64,000 nucleotides of DNA from the NCBI RefSeq assembly GCF_025639885.1, contig NZ_CP106738.1, positions 1,240,001 to 1,304,000 of the forward strand, given 5' to 3'. Below, piece by piece: positions 50,547 to 60,837 of this stretch. Source of the DNA: Roseovarius pelagicus. Lineage in GTDB: Bacteria > Pseudomonadota > Alphaproteobacteria > Rhodobacterales > Rhodobacteraceae. The position numbers and the translations under genes were made by a program. The number at the start of each line of letters is the position of its first letter. Within the stretch, counting starts at the first letter, position 1. The notes under the pieces are model-generated. The model saw nothing but the letters and a program-made list of their open reading frames with translations. It made no database searches and was not told the DNA's origin.

Positions 50547-51215
50547 CTACCGGGCACCGACACAGGCCGCCGCGCGCTCCAGCGCTGTCAGGTCGGCATC
50601 GCAGATCGCCGTCTCATGGGTCAGAATATCTCCTATCGGCCAATCCCACCATGCGACCTCTAACAAACGGGCAATCGTCTCGGACGTGAACCGGCGGCGC
50701 CGGGTGCGCCCCGGATTGCCCGTGACCACGCTATAGGGCGGCACATGCCCACCCACCACGGCCCCGGCACCGACAATCGCGCCGCTACCGATCACTGCCC
50801 CCGGCAGGATCCGTGCGCCCTCCCCGATCCAGATGTCGTGACCCAGTTGTGTATCGCGCCCCGGTCCGGGCAGTGACGCCCGCCCCTCTGCAAACCCGCC
50901 ATCGAAGACGGCAAAGGGATAGGTCGAAAACCCGTCATGCCGATGATTGGCAGAGGCCGTGATGAACTGCACCCCATCGGCGATCTGACAAAACCGCCCG
51001 ATGATCAGCTTCTCGGGCGAATGTGGATATAGATAGGGTGCCAGAGACGCCGCCCAGTCGTCGGGCGGCTCATGCGCACTTGCATAGGAATACTCCCCCA
51101 CCTCGATGCGCGGATGGTCGATCGCGGCGCGCAGGAAAACCGTGCCCTGATGCCGGGTGCCATCGGGCAATGTCAGCGGATTACGGTTGTCGGGATCGGG
51201 AAAAGGTTGGGGCAT
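50547..51215 (-). CDS. CatB/Vat-type hexapeptide acetyltransferase
   Basis: A 222-aa left-handed beta-helix acyltransferase of the xenobiotic (CATB/Vat) group. It has LIIGRFCQIADGVQFITASA followed by the catalytic His91 in NHRHDG, the STYPF signature and later hexapeptide repeats (DIWIGEGARILPGAVIGSGA, VVGGHVPPYSVVTGNP). Members acetylate chloramphenicol or streptogramins, but many environmental ones have other acceptors, so resistance should not be assumed. Confidence 0.85.
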   Translation of the reverse strand: MPQPFPDPDNRNPLTLPDGTRHQGTVFLRAAIDHPRIEVGEYSYASAHEPPDDWAASLAPYLYPHSPEKLIIGRFCQIADGVQFITASANHRHDGFSTYPFAVFDGGFAEGRASLPGPGRDTQLGHDIWIGEGARILPGAVIGSGAIVGAGAVVGGHVPPYSVVTGNPGRTRRRRFTSETIARLLEVAWWDWPIGDILTHETAICDADLTALERAAACVGAR

Positions 51216-51406
51216 GACTGTCTCATTCTGCTCGCTTGGGGTAGGGCTTGGCGATCATCCTTGAACGGGAACAACTGAACCACCGCAGGAAGAGTTTGCA
51301 GCAGTTTCTATCCGGAGAAAAGTCAGGGCATCGCCGCCTCACCGCGCTTTTGACAGATCAGCGTGAGTGTTCCGCAGAGCCGCCCCGCATCGGCTTGTGT
51401 GCGAAG

Positions 51407-51817
51407 CTATTCGACTGATTTATATGCCTTAACAAAAACTTCTCTCCAGTTTGAATGTTCATACTGATCTAGGGTTAGCACGACAGGTCCGTACCAGCTT
51501 CCTTTGGGGAGATCGGTGTCCGGCGCGGAGCATACATTTGTTAGCTTACGACGCTCGTCCGCAGAGAAATACGTTTCTTGAAGGCAATATACGGTGTCGG
51601 GCTTTGCACGTCCCCAAAAGAAATAGACAACTTTCGTTGCAGGGCCTGTGTTGTGGACAGTAAATGACCAAAGTCCATGATCTTCCACCCAAACCATTGG
51701 GTCGTTAGCCTCGCTATAAGTGCGTGAAGATCGCTCTTGGAATTTGAAATACCCAAGGCCAATAGCCGCCACTACGCCTAACGCCGTAAAAACGTGGTTC
51801 TTTGTAATTTCCGCCAT
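51407..51817 (-). CDS. hypothetical membrane-anchored protein
   Basis: A 136-aa protein with one N-terminal hydrophobic segment (about 9-24, VFTALGVVAAIGLGYF) and a soluble part with two cysteines (VYCLQETYF, TNVCSAPD) that could pair outside the cytoplasm. No family is recognised. The base composition is visibly poorer in G+C than its surroundings, a possible sign of transfer. The start at 51817 lacks a close ribosome site; its first 40 bases overlap the end of the interrupted frame upstream. Confidence 0.6.
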   Translation of the reverse strand: MAEITKNHVFTALGVVAAIGLGYFKFQERSSRTYSEANDPMVWVEDHGLWSFTVHNTGPATKVVYFFWGRAKPDTVYCLQETYFSADERRKLTNVCSAPDTDLPKGSWYGPVVLTLDQYEHSNWREVFVKAYKSVE

Positions 51818-52353
51818 GGTTTGACAGTCACCCCTTGCCGTACTTCCTCTGACCATACTTCCGCTTGGTGAAATCCATAAGGCCTGTGCGACGCCTCTTT
51901 GAAATCTGGCTTCTCCGCGCTTTCCCAATGCGTCCGAAACTGCAGTTGAATTTCCCTCATGTCCAGAAAATAGCACGTTCCCTGCTCCGCATTGTCAATG
52001 TCAGCATCGAGCAAGGCAAGGCAGTCTCGTCCTTTCGCGGCCTTGGTCTTGCAGGCATCATTAACGTTGCGCTTGATGAGCTTGTCCGTTTGAGTCCGCT
52101 TAGAGGTCTTAGTGATCTGGAACTCCAGCTCGTCATAAAACCGGCCCCTGCGGATGGGCGTGTATTTGATCGAGAAGTCTGCGCCTAGCGGATCATCGCG
52201 GATCTACTTGTGGGCAGAATCGCCCTCCCACTTGCAGAAGCCCTGCCGCCTCGCATAGGCAGCCTTGGCCACGGCTTTCTCCATCGGTTCGACGCGAGAA
52301 CAACAGGCAAGCGACCAAAGAAAAAGGGCGCCCCAAAGGACGCCCCTGAACAT
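51778..52353 (-). pseudogene. reading frame broken by an amber codon, possible lipoprotein
   Basis: From an ATG at 52353 one frame runs 192 codons to 51778 with a single TAG at codon 50 (52206-52204). The first part ([20 protein letters not shown]) looks like a lipoprotein signal with an LAC lipobox, but the same bases form the tuf copy 2 terminator, so this start may be coincidence. After the TAG the frame continues with protein-like sequence (FSIKYTPIRRGRFYDELEFQ, GTCYFLDMREIQLQFRTHWE). The RRGR segment faintly recalls the C-terminal wing of plasmid Rep proteins; I would not rely on it. A decayed gene is the best reading. Confidence 0.5.
52317..52346 (-). terminator. intrinsic terminator after tuf copy 2
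   Basis: On the minus strand GGGCGTCC, loop TTTG, GGGCGCCC (8 pairs, one wobble) and TTTTTCTTT. Confidence 0.88.
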
Positions 52354-52392
52354 GCTGGTGCAGGGTGGGGTTTGATCCCGCCCCGCCCCCGA

Positions 52393-53568
<1,176 letters not shown>

Positions 53569-53590
53569 GATCGTGGCCTCCTTGGTTTTC

Positions 53591-53652
53591 GGGTGCCGGG
53601 CTCAGGCCCGACCGACTGGTTTTTGGGTAGGCCGGGCTTCAGCCCGGCACCC
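53591..53652. repeat. paired intergenic palindrome, copy G
   Basis: GGTGCCGGGC-TCAG-GCCCGACC, 12 bases, then GGGTAG-GCCGGGC-TTCA-GCCCGGC-ACCC. It lies in the tuf copy 2 leader, so it is transcribed. Confidence 0.8.
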
Positions 53653-53688
53653 GTCATGGTTATCTTCGTCGCCACCGGCGTCGCGCGC

Positions 53689-53717
53689 CATTTATTGCGC
53701 TGCGGGGCGAAAATCAA
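53689..53717 (-). promoter_or_regulatory. promoter candidate for tuf copy 2
   Basis: On the minus strand TTGATT (53717-53712), a 17-base spacer and TAAATG (53694-53689), followed by GC-rich GCGCGC, about 120 bases before the ATG. Confidence 0.6.
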
Positions 53718-53771
53718 GCCCTACCGCGCACAGGTCTACGGTGTTCGAGACACGCGGCGGCGGTCTTTGCC

Positions 53772-54455
53772 TCAGCTTTCGGGCACCGGTGCGACGTCAG
53801 GTTCTTCGATGACTTCTGCCGCAGCGGTGGCCGCCGCCGCCGCAGTGGCGTCATCCTCGGGGGCAAGCTTGGCACTGACCGGTTTGGCCGAATTCGCGGC
53901 CTTCCCGCCGAACCACTCGTTCGCGAGGTTTTCGCGCACCAGCCAGTTCTGGATCAGCTTGGCCGCATTGCGGCTCAGGTTCTCCATCTGCACCTCCTTG
54001 GATTGCGTCAAACCGGATCCCAGCATGGTGTTGCCAGAGAAACTCTCGATAATCGTGACCTGCTCGGGCTTGGCGTTCAGCTTCTTGCCCGCCGCGTCAT
54101 CCCATGCCGTCACGTTGATGATCAGCGCAGATTTTGGCGAAGCGACAATCGGCACGCCCGGGACCGCCAGCACATAACCCTCGACCGAGATCGCGATATG
54201 ATAAAGCTTGTCACCGTCGTAGCGTCCGAAACGCTCGTCGATGGCCTTTTTCATCGATGTGATCCACTCTTCCTTGCTCGCATCACGCGAGGCTGGCCCC
54301 TTGGTCAGGTTGGGGGCGACCACGACGTTGTGGCCAAGCGCAAAGTTACCCAGCGGCACGGGCGCTTGGTCCAGATCATTGGCATTGGTGCAGGCACCAA
54401 GCAGGCCCAACGCCAGCAAAACGGCGCTCAGACGTGAAAGAAGATTGAAACGCAT
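53772..54455 (-). CDS. putative lipoprotein
   Basis: A 227-aa protein with a lipoprotein signal ending in LLGAC (Cys22), so it is probably anchored in the outer or inner membrane on the periplasmic side. The middle part (residues about 40-175) is a compact alpha/beta-like domain containing HNVVVAPNLTKGPASRD and FSGNTMLGSGLTQSKEVQ; the last 45 residues are Ala/Glu-rich and probably disordered. No family or function is known to me. The ATG at 54455 has GAGGA upstream. Confidence 0.75.
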   Translation of the reverse strand: MRFNLLSRLSAVLLALGLLGACTNANDLDQAPVPLGNFALGHNVVVAPNLTKGPASRDASKEEWITSMKKAIDERFGRYDGDKLYHIAISVEGYVLAVPGVPIVASPKSALIINVTAWDDAAGKKLNAKPEQVTIIESFSGNTMLGSGLTQSKEVQMENLSRNAAKLIQNWLVRENLANEWFGGKAANSAKPVSAKLAPEDDATAAAAATAAAEVIEEPDVAPVPES

Positions 54456-54575
54456 CAAGGTATCCTCGCAGCTAAGGGTCCCCCCGCGGATACAAGAGCC
54501 ATCGCCCGTGTGCAATCATTTGCCCCACTCCGCCCGCGCCTCTATATCAGAGGCTACAGGCGAAAGGTGATCCAG

Positions 54576-55925
54576 ATGCGCAATGACATCCCCGTTCACG
54601 TCCCTTTGGTTACGCAACCGATGGGCGTGCTGGCCAGCCTGCGTGCAGCGCGGCGCAACGTACTGAGCATTATCCCCCAGATCGCCACGCGCCAGCCAAT
54701 GGTGTCGGGCCGAACGGGAAAGCGATGGCACATGGTGATGGACCCGGACGCCATTAAGACGATATTGTTGGAAAAGCTGGATAATTACCCCAAATCCGTC
54801 GTGACCAAGAACCTGCTGCGTCCTGCCATTGGTGATTCGCTCTTTATCGCAGAAGGGGCGCATTGGCGTTGGCAGCGCCGCGCGGCGGCACCGGTGTTTT
54901 CGCATCGCAACGTGATGAACCTTGCCCCGATCATGTCCGCCGCTGCCGATCGCAGTGCTGCGCGGATTGCCGCCGCCGGGCCACGCGCCATTGACGTCGC
55001 AGAGGACATGGTGCGCACCACGTTCGACGTGATCAGCGATGTGACTTTTTCCGGCGACGGCAGTTTCGATTCTGACGCCGTTCACAACGCAATTGATGGC
55101 TACATCGCCGAAGCGGGTAAAATCTCGCTCTTTGATATTCTCGGGTTTCCCGATTGGGTGCCACGCCCCGGACGGATGATGTCAGGTCAGGCGGTACGTC
55201 AGATGAAAACCGTCGCCGATCAAGCAGTCGAGGCGCGGCGCGTGCGCGGTGCGCAGGGCGTTCCCGATCTGCTGGACCTGCTGCTGGACGGGATCGACCC
55301 CGAGACCAAGCGCCAGATGAATACGGCCGAGCTACGCGATAACCTGTTGACCTTCATCGTCGCCGGGCACGAAACGACCGCACTGACGCTCGGTTGGTCG
55401 CTTTATCTCTGCGCCTTTGATCAGGACGTACAGGACCGCGCCCGCGCCGAGGCACAATCAGTTTTGCAGGGCCGTGCCGCCACTGGCGCGGATGTCGCCA
55501 ATCTGCCCTTCATCCGGCAGATCGCTGATGAGGCGCTGCGCCTCTACCCGCCCGCCGCTATGGTGTCGCGCACCGCGCAAGAGGCTGATACGCTCTGCGG
55601 GCGCGACGTGCGCGCAGGGGACACTGTCATCATCCCGATTTACGCGCTGCATCGCCATCACCAACTGTGGGACGAGCCTGACCACTTCCGACCCGATCGT
55701 TTTGCTGATCGCAAGGCTGTACCGCGTTATGCCTACCTGCCTTTTGGCGATGGGCCCCGCATCTGCATCGGTGCCAGCTTTGCCTTGCAAGAGGCGGTGA
55801 TCATCCTTGCCACGCTGCTATCGCGGTTTCGCTTCACTCAGGTCAAAGGGCGCAATCCTGATCCGGTAATGATCCTGACGCTCCGCCCAGAGGGGGGCGT
55901 CTGGCTTCAGGCAGAGCCTGCCTGA
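54576..55925 (+). CDS. cytochrome P450
   Basis: A 449-aa cytosolic P450 monooxygenase. The I-helix reads FIVAGHETTALTLG, the K-helix ExxR is EALRLYP, and the haem loop FGDGPRICIG places the axial ligand at Cys397. There is no N-terminal membrane anchor, as expected for bacterial enzymes. The substrate is unknown, and no ferredoxin or reductase gene lies beside it, so electrons must come from a partner elsewhere. The ATG at 54576 has AAAGGTG upstream. Confidence 0.93.
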   Translation: MRNDIPVHVPLVTQPMGVLASLRAARRNVLSIIPQIATRQPMVSGRTGKRWHMVMDPDAIKTILLEKLDNYPKSVVTKNLLRPAIGDSLFIAEGAHWRWQRRAAAPVFSHRNVMNLAPIMSAAADRSAARIAAAGPRAIDVAEDMVRTTFDVISDVTFSGDGSFDSDAVHNAIDGYIAEAGKISLFDILGFPDWVPRPGRMMSGQAVRQMKTVADQAVEARRVRGAQGVPDLLDLLLDGIDPETKRQMNTAELRDNLLTFIVAGHETTALTLGWSLYLCAFDQDVQDRARAEAQSVLQGRAATGADVANLPFIRQIADEALRLYPPAAMVSRTAQEADTLCGRDVRAGDTVIIPIYALHRHHQLWDEPDHFRPDRFADRKAVPRYAYLPFGDGPRICIGASFALQEAVIILATLLSRFRFTQVKGRNPDPVMILTLRPEGGVWLQAEPA

Positions 55926-55944
55926 ACGGCACCAACCGCCCGCG

Positions 55945-57075
55945 TTAATCGCAAATATCGCGCAGGTCGCGCCATTGCTTTGCGCTCAGAACAGGCCGTG
56001 TTTCACCTTGTTGCGCTGCATTCTGGCGCGCCAGTGCCGCCCGTCCACCGCTGGCTGGATGAGTTGCAAAGTAGATCGGTAGCGCCGGGGCGTCCCCCTC
56101 CATCAACGCCAGACCATCGAAAAAGTCCGCCATCCCCGAACTGTCCACATCCGCTCCGTTCAGCAAACCCAGCGCGAACACATCCGCTTGCGCCTCTGCG
56201 CCGCGGGTATAGCTTGCTTGTAAAATACGGTCGCCCAGCAGCACAGCGGCCGCGCCGCCGGTCACATCTCCCAGTACCATCGACAACAGCCCCGCAGACC
56301 CCGCCGCCCGTAACGCCTGACGCGTGGCATCGCGGGCCTCTACATGGCCGATCTCATGGGCCAGAACGGCGGCAACGACCTCGGGGCTGCTTGCCGTATC
56401 CAGCAGGCCGCGCATGATGACAACCTGACCGCCGGGTGCGGCAAAGGCATTGATCATGTCATGGTCCAGCACCCGCAGTTCCAGCCCGTAGGCCAGCCGG
56501 CCGCCGCTGGCCAATCGTCCGGCCAACTCCCACAGCGCCTGTAGGCCATCGCCCCCTTTGCAATCCAACTGCCCCAGACGCGTCGCCCCCAATGCCGCCT
56601 CCATCTGACGCACCACCGCCTTGCCGAAAGCGATTTCGCGTTCCACAGGAATCAGAGAGGCCAGCGTATCAGCCATCCTTGGCAGGATGAGAAACAGCAT
56701 TAGAACGACGGCCCCGATCGCCAACACCGCACGGCGCACGACCCGCGCCCAACTGCCCGCATGCACATCTGCCCGCATCAGCGCCGAGCACTGCTTGCGC
56801 AGCTCGGCCATCAACGCAGGATCGGTGATCGTCAGGCGCGCCGCATCGCGCGGTGCGGCGTTTTCCACGGCCCCCGGCGCGTGCAGGGTCAACGTCATTC
56901 GGTCCTTGCGTGCACGTTCACGCAACGCGCGCAGATCCTGTAGCGGCCATTCCAGCGACGCGCCCAATGTCGGGCCGAGGATCGTCAAATGATTCCCCCC
57001 TTCGGCCAGCCACACCTGCACCTCGTGCCGCCGCGCGCCGTGACCATCGAAATAGCGCCCCGCCACCGGCAGCAT
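55945..57075 (-). CDS. M48-family metallopeptidase, membrane-anchored
   Basis: A 376-aa zinc peptidase. Residues 1-110 are an uncharacterised cytoplasmic-looking domain, a membrane segment follows at 113-132, and the M48 domain contains HEIGH (His240, Glu241, His244) with Glu294 in RGAEAQAD as third ligand. The catalytic part is probably periplasmic. Its start overlaps the stop of the DUF898 gene by one base (TGATG), so the two are made together. BepA and LoiP are comparable envelope-quality peptidases in E. coli, but specific function is not inferable. Confidence 0.9.
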   Translation of the reverse strand: MLPVAGRYFDGHGARRHEVQVWLAEGGNHLTILGPTLGASLEWPLQDLRALRERARKDRMTLTLHAPGAVENAAPRDAARLTITDPALMAELRKQCSALMRADVHAGSWARVVRRAVLAIGAVVLMLFLILPRMADTLASLIPVEREIAFGKAVVRQMEAALGATRLGQLDCKGGDGLQALWELAGRLASGGRLAYGLELRVLDHDMINAFAAPGGQVVIMRGLLDTASSPEVVAAVLAHEIGHVEARDATRQALRAAGSAGLLSMVLGDVTGGAAAVLLGDRILQASYTRGAEAQADVFALGLLNGADVDSSGMADFFDGLALMEGDAPALPIYFATHPASGGRAALARQNAAQQGETRPVLSAKQWRDLRDICD

Positions 57076-58247
57076 CAGATCCCTCCCCCGATATCGAGCG
57101 CGTCGGCAAAACCTTCGGCATCTGTGCCACTATCGCCCGCGCGCTGCCGTATCCGTGCCAAACCCCCGGCGTTTTCGATTTTCAATGTCGCGACCACATG
57201 CGCGATGATCGGTTGAGTGATCCACACCAGCGTCAATGCCCCGATCACGGCCAGTGCCAGCATGTAGGCCGCTACCATGGGCAGTAACGTCGCGCCGACG
57301 GGCAGCGCCCCGTCCTCCATCAGCCCCATCAGGACCAAGCCCAGCGCACCCAACATCACGCCCCCCAACAGGCCCAGCACCAGCCCACCGACGACAATTT
57401 TTTTGACGATGGTTCGGGTTTCCGGCGTCGCCCGGAACCGGATGCCACCGTCCAACGTCTTGTGTGCCGTCAAATAGACAAAGGACCGAACTCGATACGA
57501 CACCAGCCCCACAGCCGCCCAGACAAACCCGAGCAAGGCGAATGCTGCCGCATTGACCACCTGTCCCGCCCCAAACAGCCCCAACGCCACGATCATCAAT
57601 GCAACCCCGATCAGCGAATGTTTCATTGCCGGATAGAGCGCCCACCACGTTCCGCCCTGCCGGAACCGCGCGTCGCCATACCATGTTCGATCCGTCTTGA
57701 ATTTTTCCAGATAGAATGTCTGACGCGGCAGCAATAACCCCAGCGAAACAAGGCTCAGTGCCCAATGTCCCATTGCGCGCAGAACATATCCCCACGCTCC
57801 CGGCTCTGCCCCGAACCGCACGCCGCGCCAGCGCGATCGCGCCAACCTGTACCGCCGCGCGCGGTATTGCGCAAAAAAGATCAGCGGGACAATCGACAGA
57901 AACGCGACAGCCACCGCCCCGAACTGAAAATAGAGCATTGTCGATTCCCGCGCGGCATCCAGCAGCGACAGGCCGAAATAAAACAAAACCATCTGCACCA
58001 CGCCCAGACAAAGCGCCAGAACCACCAGCGCCAATAGGAACCCCAACAGCTTTTCCAACCCGGTGCCGGTGTATTCAAAGCTGTCGCCGTCCCCCGCGAT
58101 TGATGACCAGATGTATTTCCGGATACGGGTTTTGGCCCAGAACCGGTATAATCCGAGGGTCAGCACCGTCAGCAACGTCGTGCGTAGCGCCAAACCAAAG
58201 AGAGGCCGCCTGCTGCCGTGGTATTCACCCGTGATCTTGTCGGTCAT
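57075..58247 (-). CDS. DUF898 (YjgN-like) membrane protein
   Basis: A 390-aa integral membrane protein of the DUF898/YjgN family. The N-terminal signature ([20 protein letters not shown] followed by WAKTRIRKYIW) occurs again in altered form later (SLVSLGLLLPRQTFYLEKFK), as usual for the family. About seven hydrophobic segments are visible. The function of the family is unknown. It is the first gene of a two-gene unit with the M48 peptidase. Confidence 0.88.
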   Translation of the reverse strand: MTDKITGEYHGSRRPLFGLALRTTLLTVLTLGLYRFWAKTRIRKYIWSSIAGDGDSFEYTGTGLEKLLGFLLALVVLALCLGVVQMVLFYFGLSLLDAARESTMLYFQFGAVAVAFLSIVPLIFFAQYRARRYRLARSRWRGVRFGAEPGAWGYVLRAMGHWALSLVSLGLLLPRQTFYLEKFKTDRTWYGDARFRQGGTWWALYPAMKHSLIGVALMIVALGLFGAGQVVNAAAFALLGFVWAAVGLVSYRVRSFVYLTAHKTLDGGIRFRATPETRTIVKKIVVGGLVLGLLGGVMLGALGLVLMGLMEDGALPVGATLLPMVAAYMLALAVIGALTLVWITQPIIAHVVATLKIENAGGLARIRQRAGDSGTDAEGFADALDIGGGI

Positions 58248-58378
58248 GCCCGCGCCCTGCTCCGATCCCCGCCACGATCATCGCGCCGTGACGCCATCGG
58301 ATCAAGTACATGCGCCTGCGACTGTGGCGGCGGTCAAACCGGCGAAACGCCGTTCACCACAGCAACAGACCGCGTTCG

Positions 58379-60697
58379 TTACGTGAACTTGTTATCCCGC
58401 GGAAATCCGCGTGGCGCCATCCGGCCTGTGCCTGCACGCTTGCCTGTCCATTCCGCCAGCGCCGTCTCGGTTCGGGTACGCCCTGCCGGATCGTGCCAAC
58501 TCAACCCATCTTCCAGCGCAAAGGTGGTGGCATCTGACAGCCCGCCATCCTTATACTTTTGCAACCGTACGCCTTTGCCCCTCCCCATTTCAGGCAGCTC
58601 GGCCAGTGCAAAAACCAGCACTTTGCGGTTTTCACCCACAACAGCAACATGATCTCCGGTGACGGGTTTGCAGACCAATGCCCGTGTTTCGCCGCGCACG
58701 TTCAGTACCTGTTTGCCGCTTCGCGTCTGCGCCAGAACATCCTGTTCCGGTACGACGAACCCATCCCCGGCGCTGGAGGCCACCAACAGCTTGCGGTCTG
58801 GTTGGTGAATGAACAGGTCAATGATCCCCGCCTCATTTGGCAGATCGACCATCAGGCGCAGGGGCTCTCCCATACCGCGACCGCCGGGCAGATTGGCCGC
58901 CGACAGCGTGTAGAACCGTCCGTTCTCGGCAAAGACCAGCAGCCGGTCGGTTGTCTCGGCATGAAACAGGAAACGCGGCCCATCGCCATCCTTGAACTTC
59001 AGCTCTCGGGTCAGATCGATATGGCCGGTCATCGCCCTGATCCAGCCCATTTCCGAGCAGACGATCGTGATCGGTTCGCGGTCGATCATTGCCTCCAGCG
59101 GCACCTCCTCGACCTCGCCCGCCACCGCGAATTGCGTACGGCGTTCGCCATGTTCATAGGTCCGGCCAAAGGTCTTGCGCACCTCGCGCAGCTGGTCGGC
59201 AATCGCTTTCCACTGCAAGCCGACATTCTCTAACAGATCCTCCAGCCCGGCGCGCTCTTCCATCAGCGCGCTTTGCTCTTTCAGAAGTTCGATTTCTTCC
59301 AACCGTCGCAGGCTGCGCAGGCGCATGTTCAGAATTGCTTCGGCCTGCACCTCGGTCAGCCCGTCATCGCCCCCAACGGCGGGTGGCACATAATCATCCT
59401 CGGACATGGCGCGGGTGAATTCGCGCCCCCAATCCTCGCGCATCAGCGCCGCCTTGGGCTCGTCGTCATAGCGGATGATATCGATCACCCGGTCAAGGTT
59501 CAGGAACGCAACGATCAGCCCTTCGAGCACCTCCAGACGATGGTCGATCTTCTCCATCCGGTGCGTCGAGCGGCGCACCAGCACCTCTTGGCGAAAGTCG
59601 AGAAATGCGCGCAGCACCTCTTTCATCGAGCAGACCTTGGGTGTCACCCCGTCGATCAGCACGTTCATGTTCAGCGAAAACTTGACCTCCAGATCCGAAT
59701 TGCGGAACATCATGCCCATCAACAGGTCGGCATCCACGTTCTTGCTGCGCGGTTCCAGAATCAGACGAATGTCATCCGCGCTCTCGTCGCGCACGTCGCC
59801 GAGGATCGGAATCTTCTTAACCTGAATCAGCTCGGCAATCTTCTCGATCAGCTTGGATTTCTGGACCTGATAGGGGATTTCCGTGACCACGATCTGCCAC
59901 TGGCCCCGGCCCAGGTCCTCGACCTCCCACTTGCAGCGCAGGCGGAAACTGCCGCGCCCTGTGCGATAGGCGTTGGCGATATTTTCAGGCGGCTCGACAA
60001 TGACCCCGCCGGTGGGGAAATCGGGGCCGCGCACGTAATTCAGCAACGTGTCATCACGACAATCAGGCGTATCGATGATGTGCAGGCAAGCATCCACCAG
60101 CTCGGCAATGTTATGCGGCGGAATGTTGGTGGCCATGCCTACCGCAATCCCGCTCGATCCATTGGCCAACAGATTGGGAAACGAAGCGGGTAAAACCACC
60201 GGCTCGGTCAGGGTGCCATCGTAGTTGTCACGAAAATCGACCGCATTCTCCGCTAACCCATCCAGCAGCGCCTCGGCTACGGCGGTCATGCGCGCTTCGG
60301 TGTACCGGCTGGCGGCGGGGTTATCCCCGTCGATGTTGCCGAAATTGCCCTGCCCGTCGACCAGCGGATAGCGCACGGCAAAATCCTGTGCCAACCGCGC
60401 CATCGCATCATAGATCGCCGCATCGCCGTGCGGGTGATAGTTACCCATCACATCGCCACTAATCTTGGCCGATTTACGGAATCCACCTGTGGAACTTAAT
60501 CGCAGCTCGCGCATTGCATATAGGATACGACGATGCACGGGCTTCAGCCCATCACGTGCGTCAGGCAGTGCGCGGTGCATGATCGTACTCAGCGCATAGG
60601 TCAGGTAACGCTCGCCAATTGCACGGCGTAGCGGCTCGGACACGGTGCCGGGGTCGCCCTCGGGGCTTATGTTGGGGTCATCCACCAGATCATTCAT
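58379..60697 (-). CDS. parC: DNA topoisomerase IV subunit A
   Basis: The strand-breaking subunit of topoisomerase IV, needed for decatenation. The 772 aa have the active-site Tyr132 in AASRYTEARM and a C-terminal beta-propeller of ParC rather than GyrA length. In the quinolone-binding helix (NYHPHGDAAIYDAMARL) Ala93 replaces the usual Ser (E. coli Ser80) and Asp97 stands for Glu84; Ala at this place is known in related Alphaproteobacteria and may lower quinolone sensitivity. Start uncertain: ATG 60697 fits the family length, but a GTG at 60769 has a better ribosome site. Confidence 0.94.
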   Translation of the reverse strand: MNDLVDDPNISPEGDPGTVSEPLRRAIGERYLTYALSTIMHRALPDARDGLKPVHRRILYAMRELRLSSTGGFRKSAKISGDVMGNYHPHGDAAIYDAMARLAQDFAVRYPLVDGQGNFGNIDGDNPAASRYTEARMTAVAEALLDGLAENAVDFRDNYDGTLTEPVVLPASFPNLLANGSSGIAVGMATNIPPHNIAELVDACLHIIDTPDCRDDTLLNYVRGPDFPTGGVIVEPPENIANAYRTGRGSFRLRCKWEVEDLGRGQWQIVVTEIPYQVQKSKLIEKIAELIQVKKIPILGDVRDESADDIRLILEPRSKNVDADLLMGMMFRNSDLEVKFSLNMNVLIDGVTPKVCSMKEVLRAFLDFRQEVLVRRSTHRMEKIDHRLEVLEGLIVAFLNLDRVIDIIRYDDEPKAALMREDWGREFTRAMSEDDYVPPAVGGDDGLTEVQAEAILNMRLRSLRRLEEIELLKEQSALMEERAGLEDLLENVGLQWKAIADQLREVRKTFGRTYEHGERRTQFAVAGEVEEVPLEAMIDREPITIVCSEMGWIRAMTGHIDLTRELKFKDGDGPRFLFHAETTDRLLVFAENGRFYTLSAANLPGGRGMGEPLRLMVDLPNEAGIIDLFIHQPDRKLLVASSAGDGFVVPEQDVLAQTRSGKQVLNVRGETRALVCKPVTGDHVAVVGENRKVLVFALAELPEMGRGKGVRLQKYKDGGLSDATTFALEDGLSWHDPAGRTRTETALAEWTGKRAGTGRMAPRGFPRDNKFT

Positions 60698-60837
60698 GGA
60701 TGTGGTGATAGCTCCGGCAGATTGGCTCGTAAAGCGTAGCCGGGGAAAGATTTGTGGTTTTCCCGTCACGGCCCCCTGCGAATCGTGTATCCTGATACCG
60801 CTGCCAAAGTTTGTACGATCGCTGGGGGGACGCGCAT

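Noticed and set aside
50547..51215. Calling the CatB-type protein an antibiotic-resistance gene
   Set aside because: The family includes many environmental enzymes with other acceptors, and nothing nearby suggests a resistance element.
52010..52200. Plasmid replication initiator remnant within the interrupted frame
   Set aside because: Only a short segment around RRGRFYDELEF resembles the Rep wing; no helix-turn-helix or second domain is visible.
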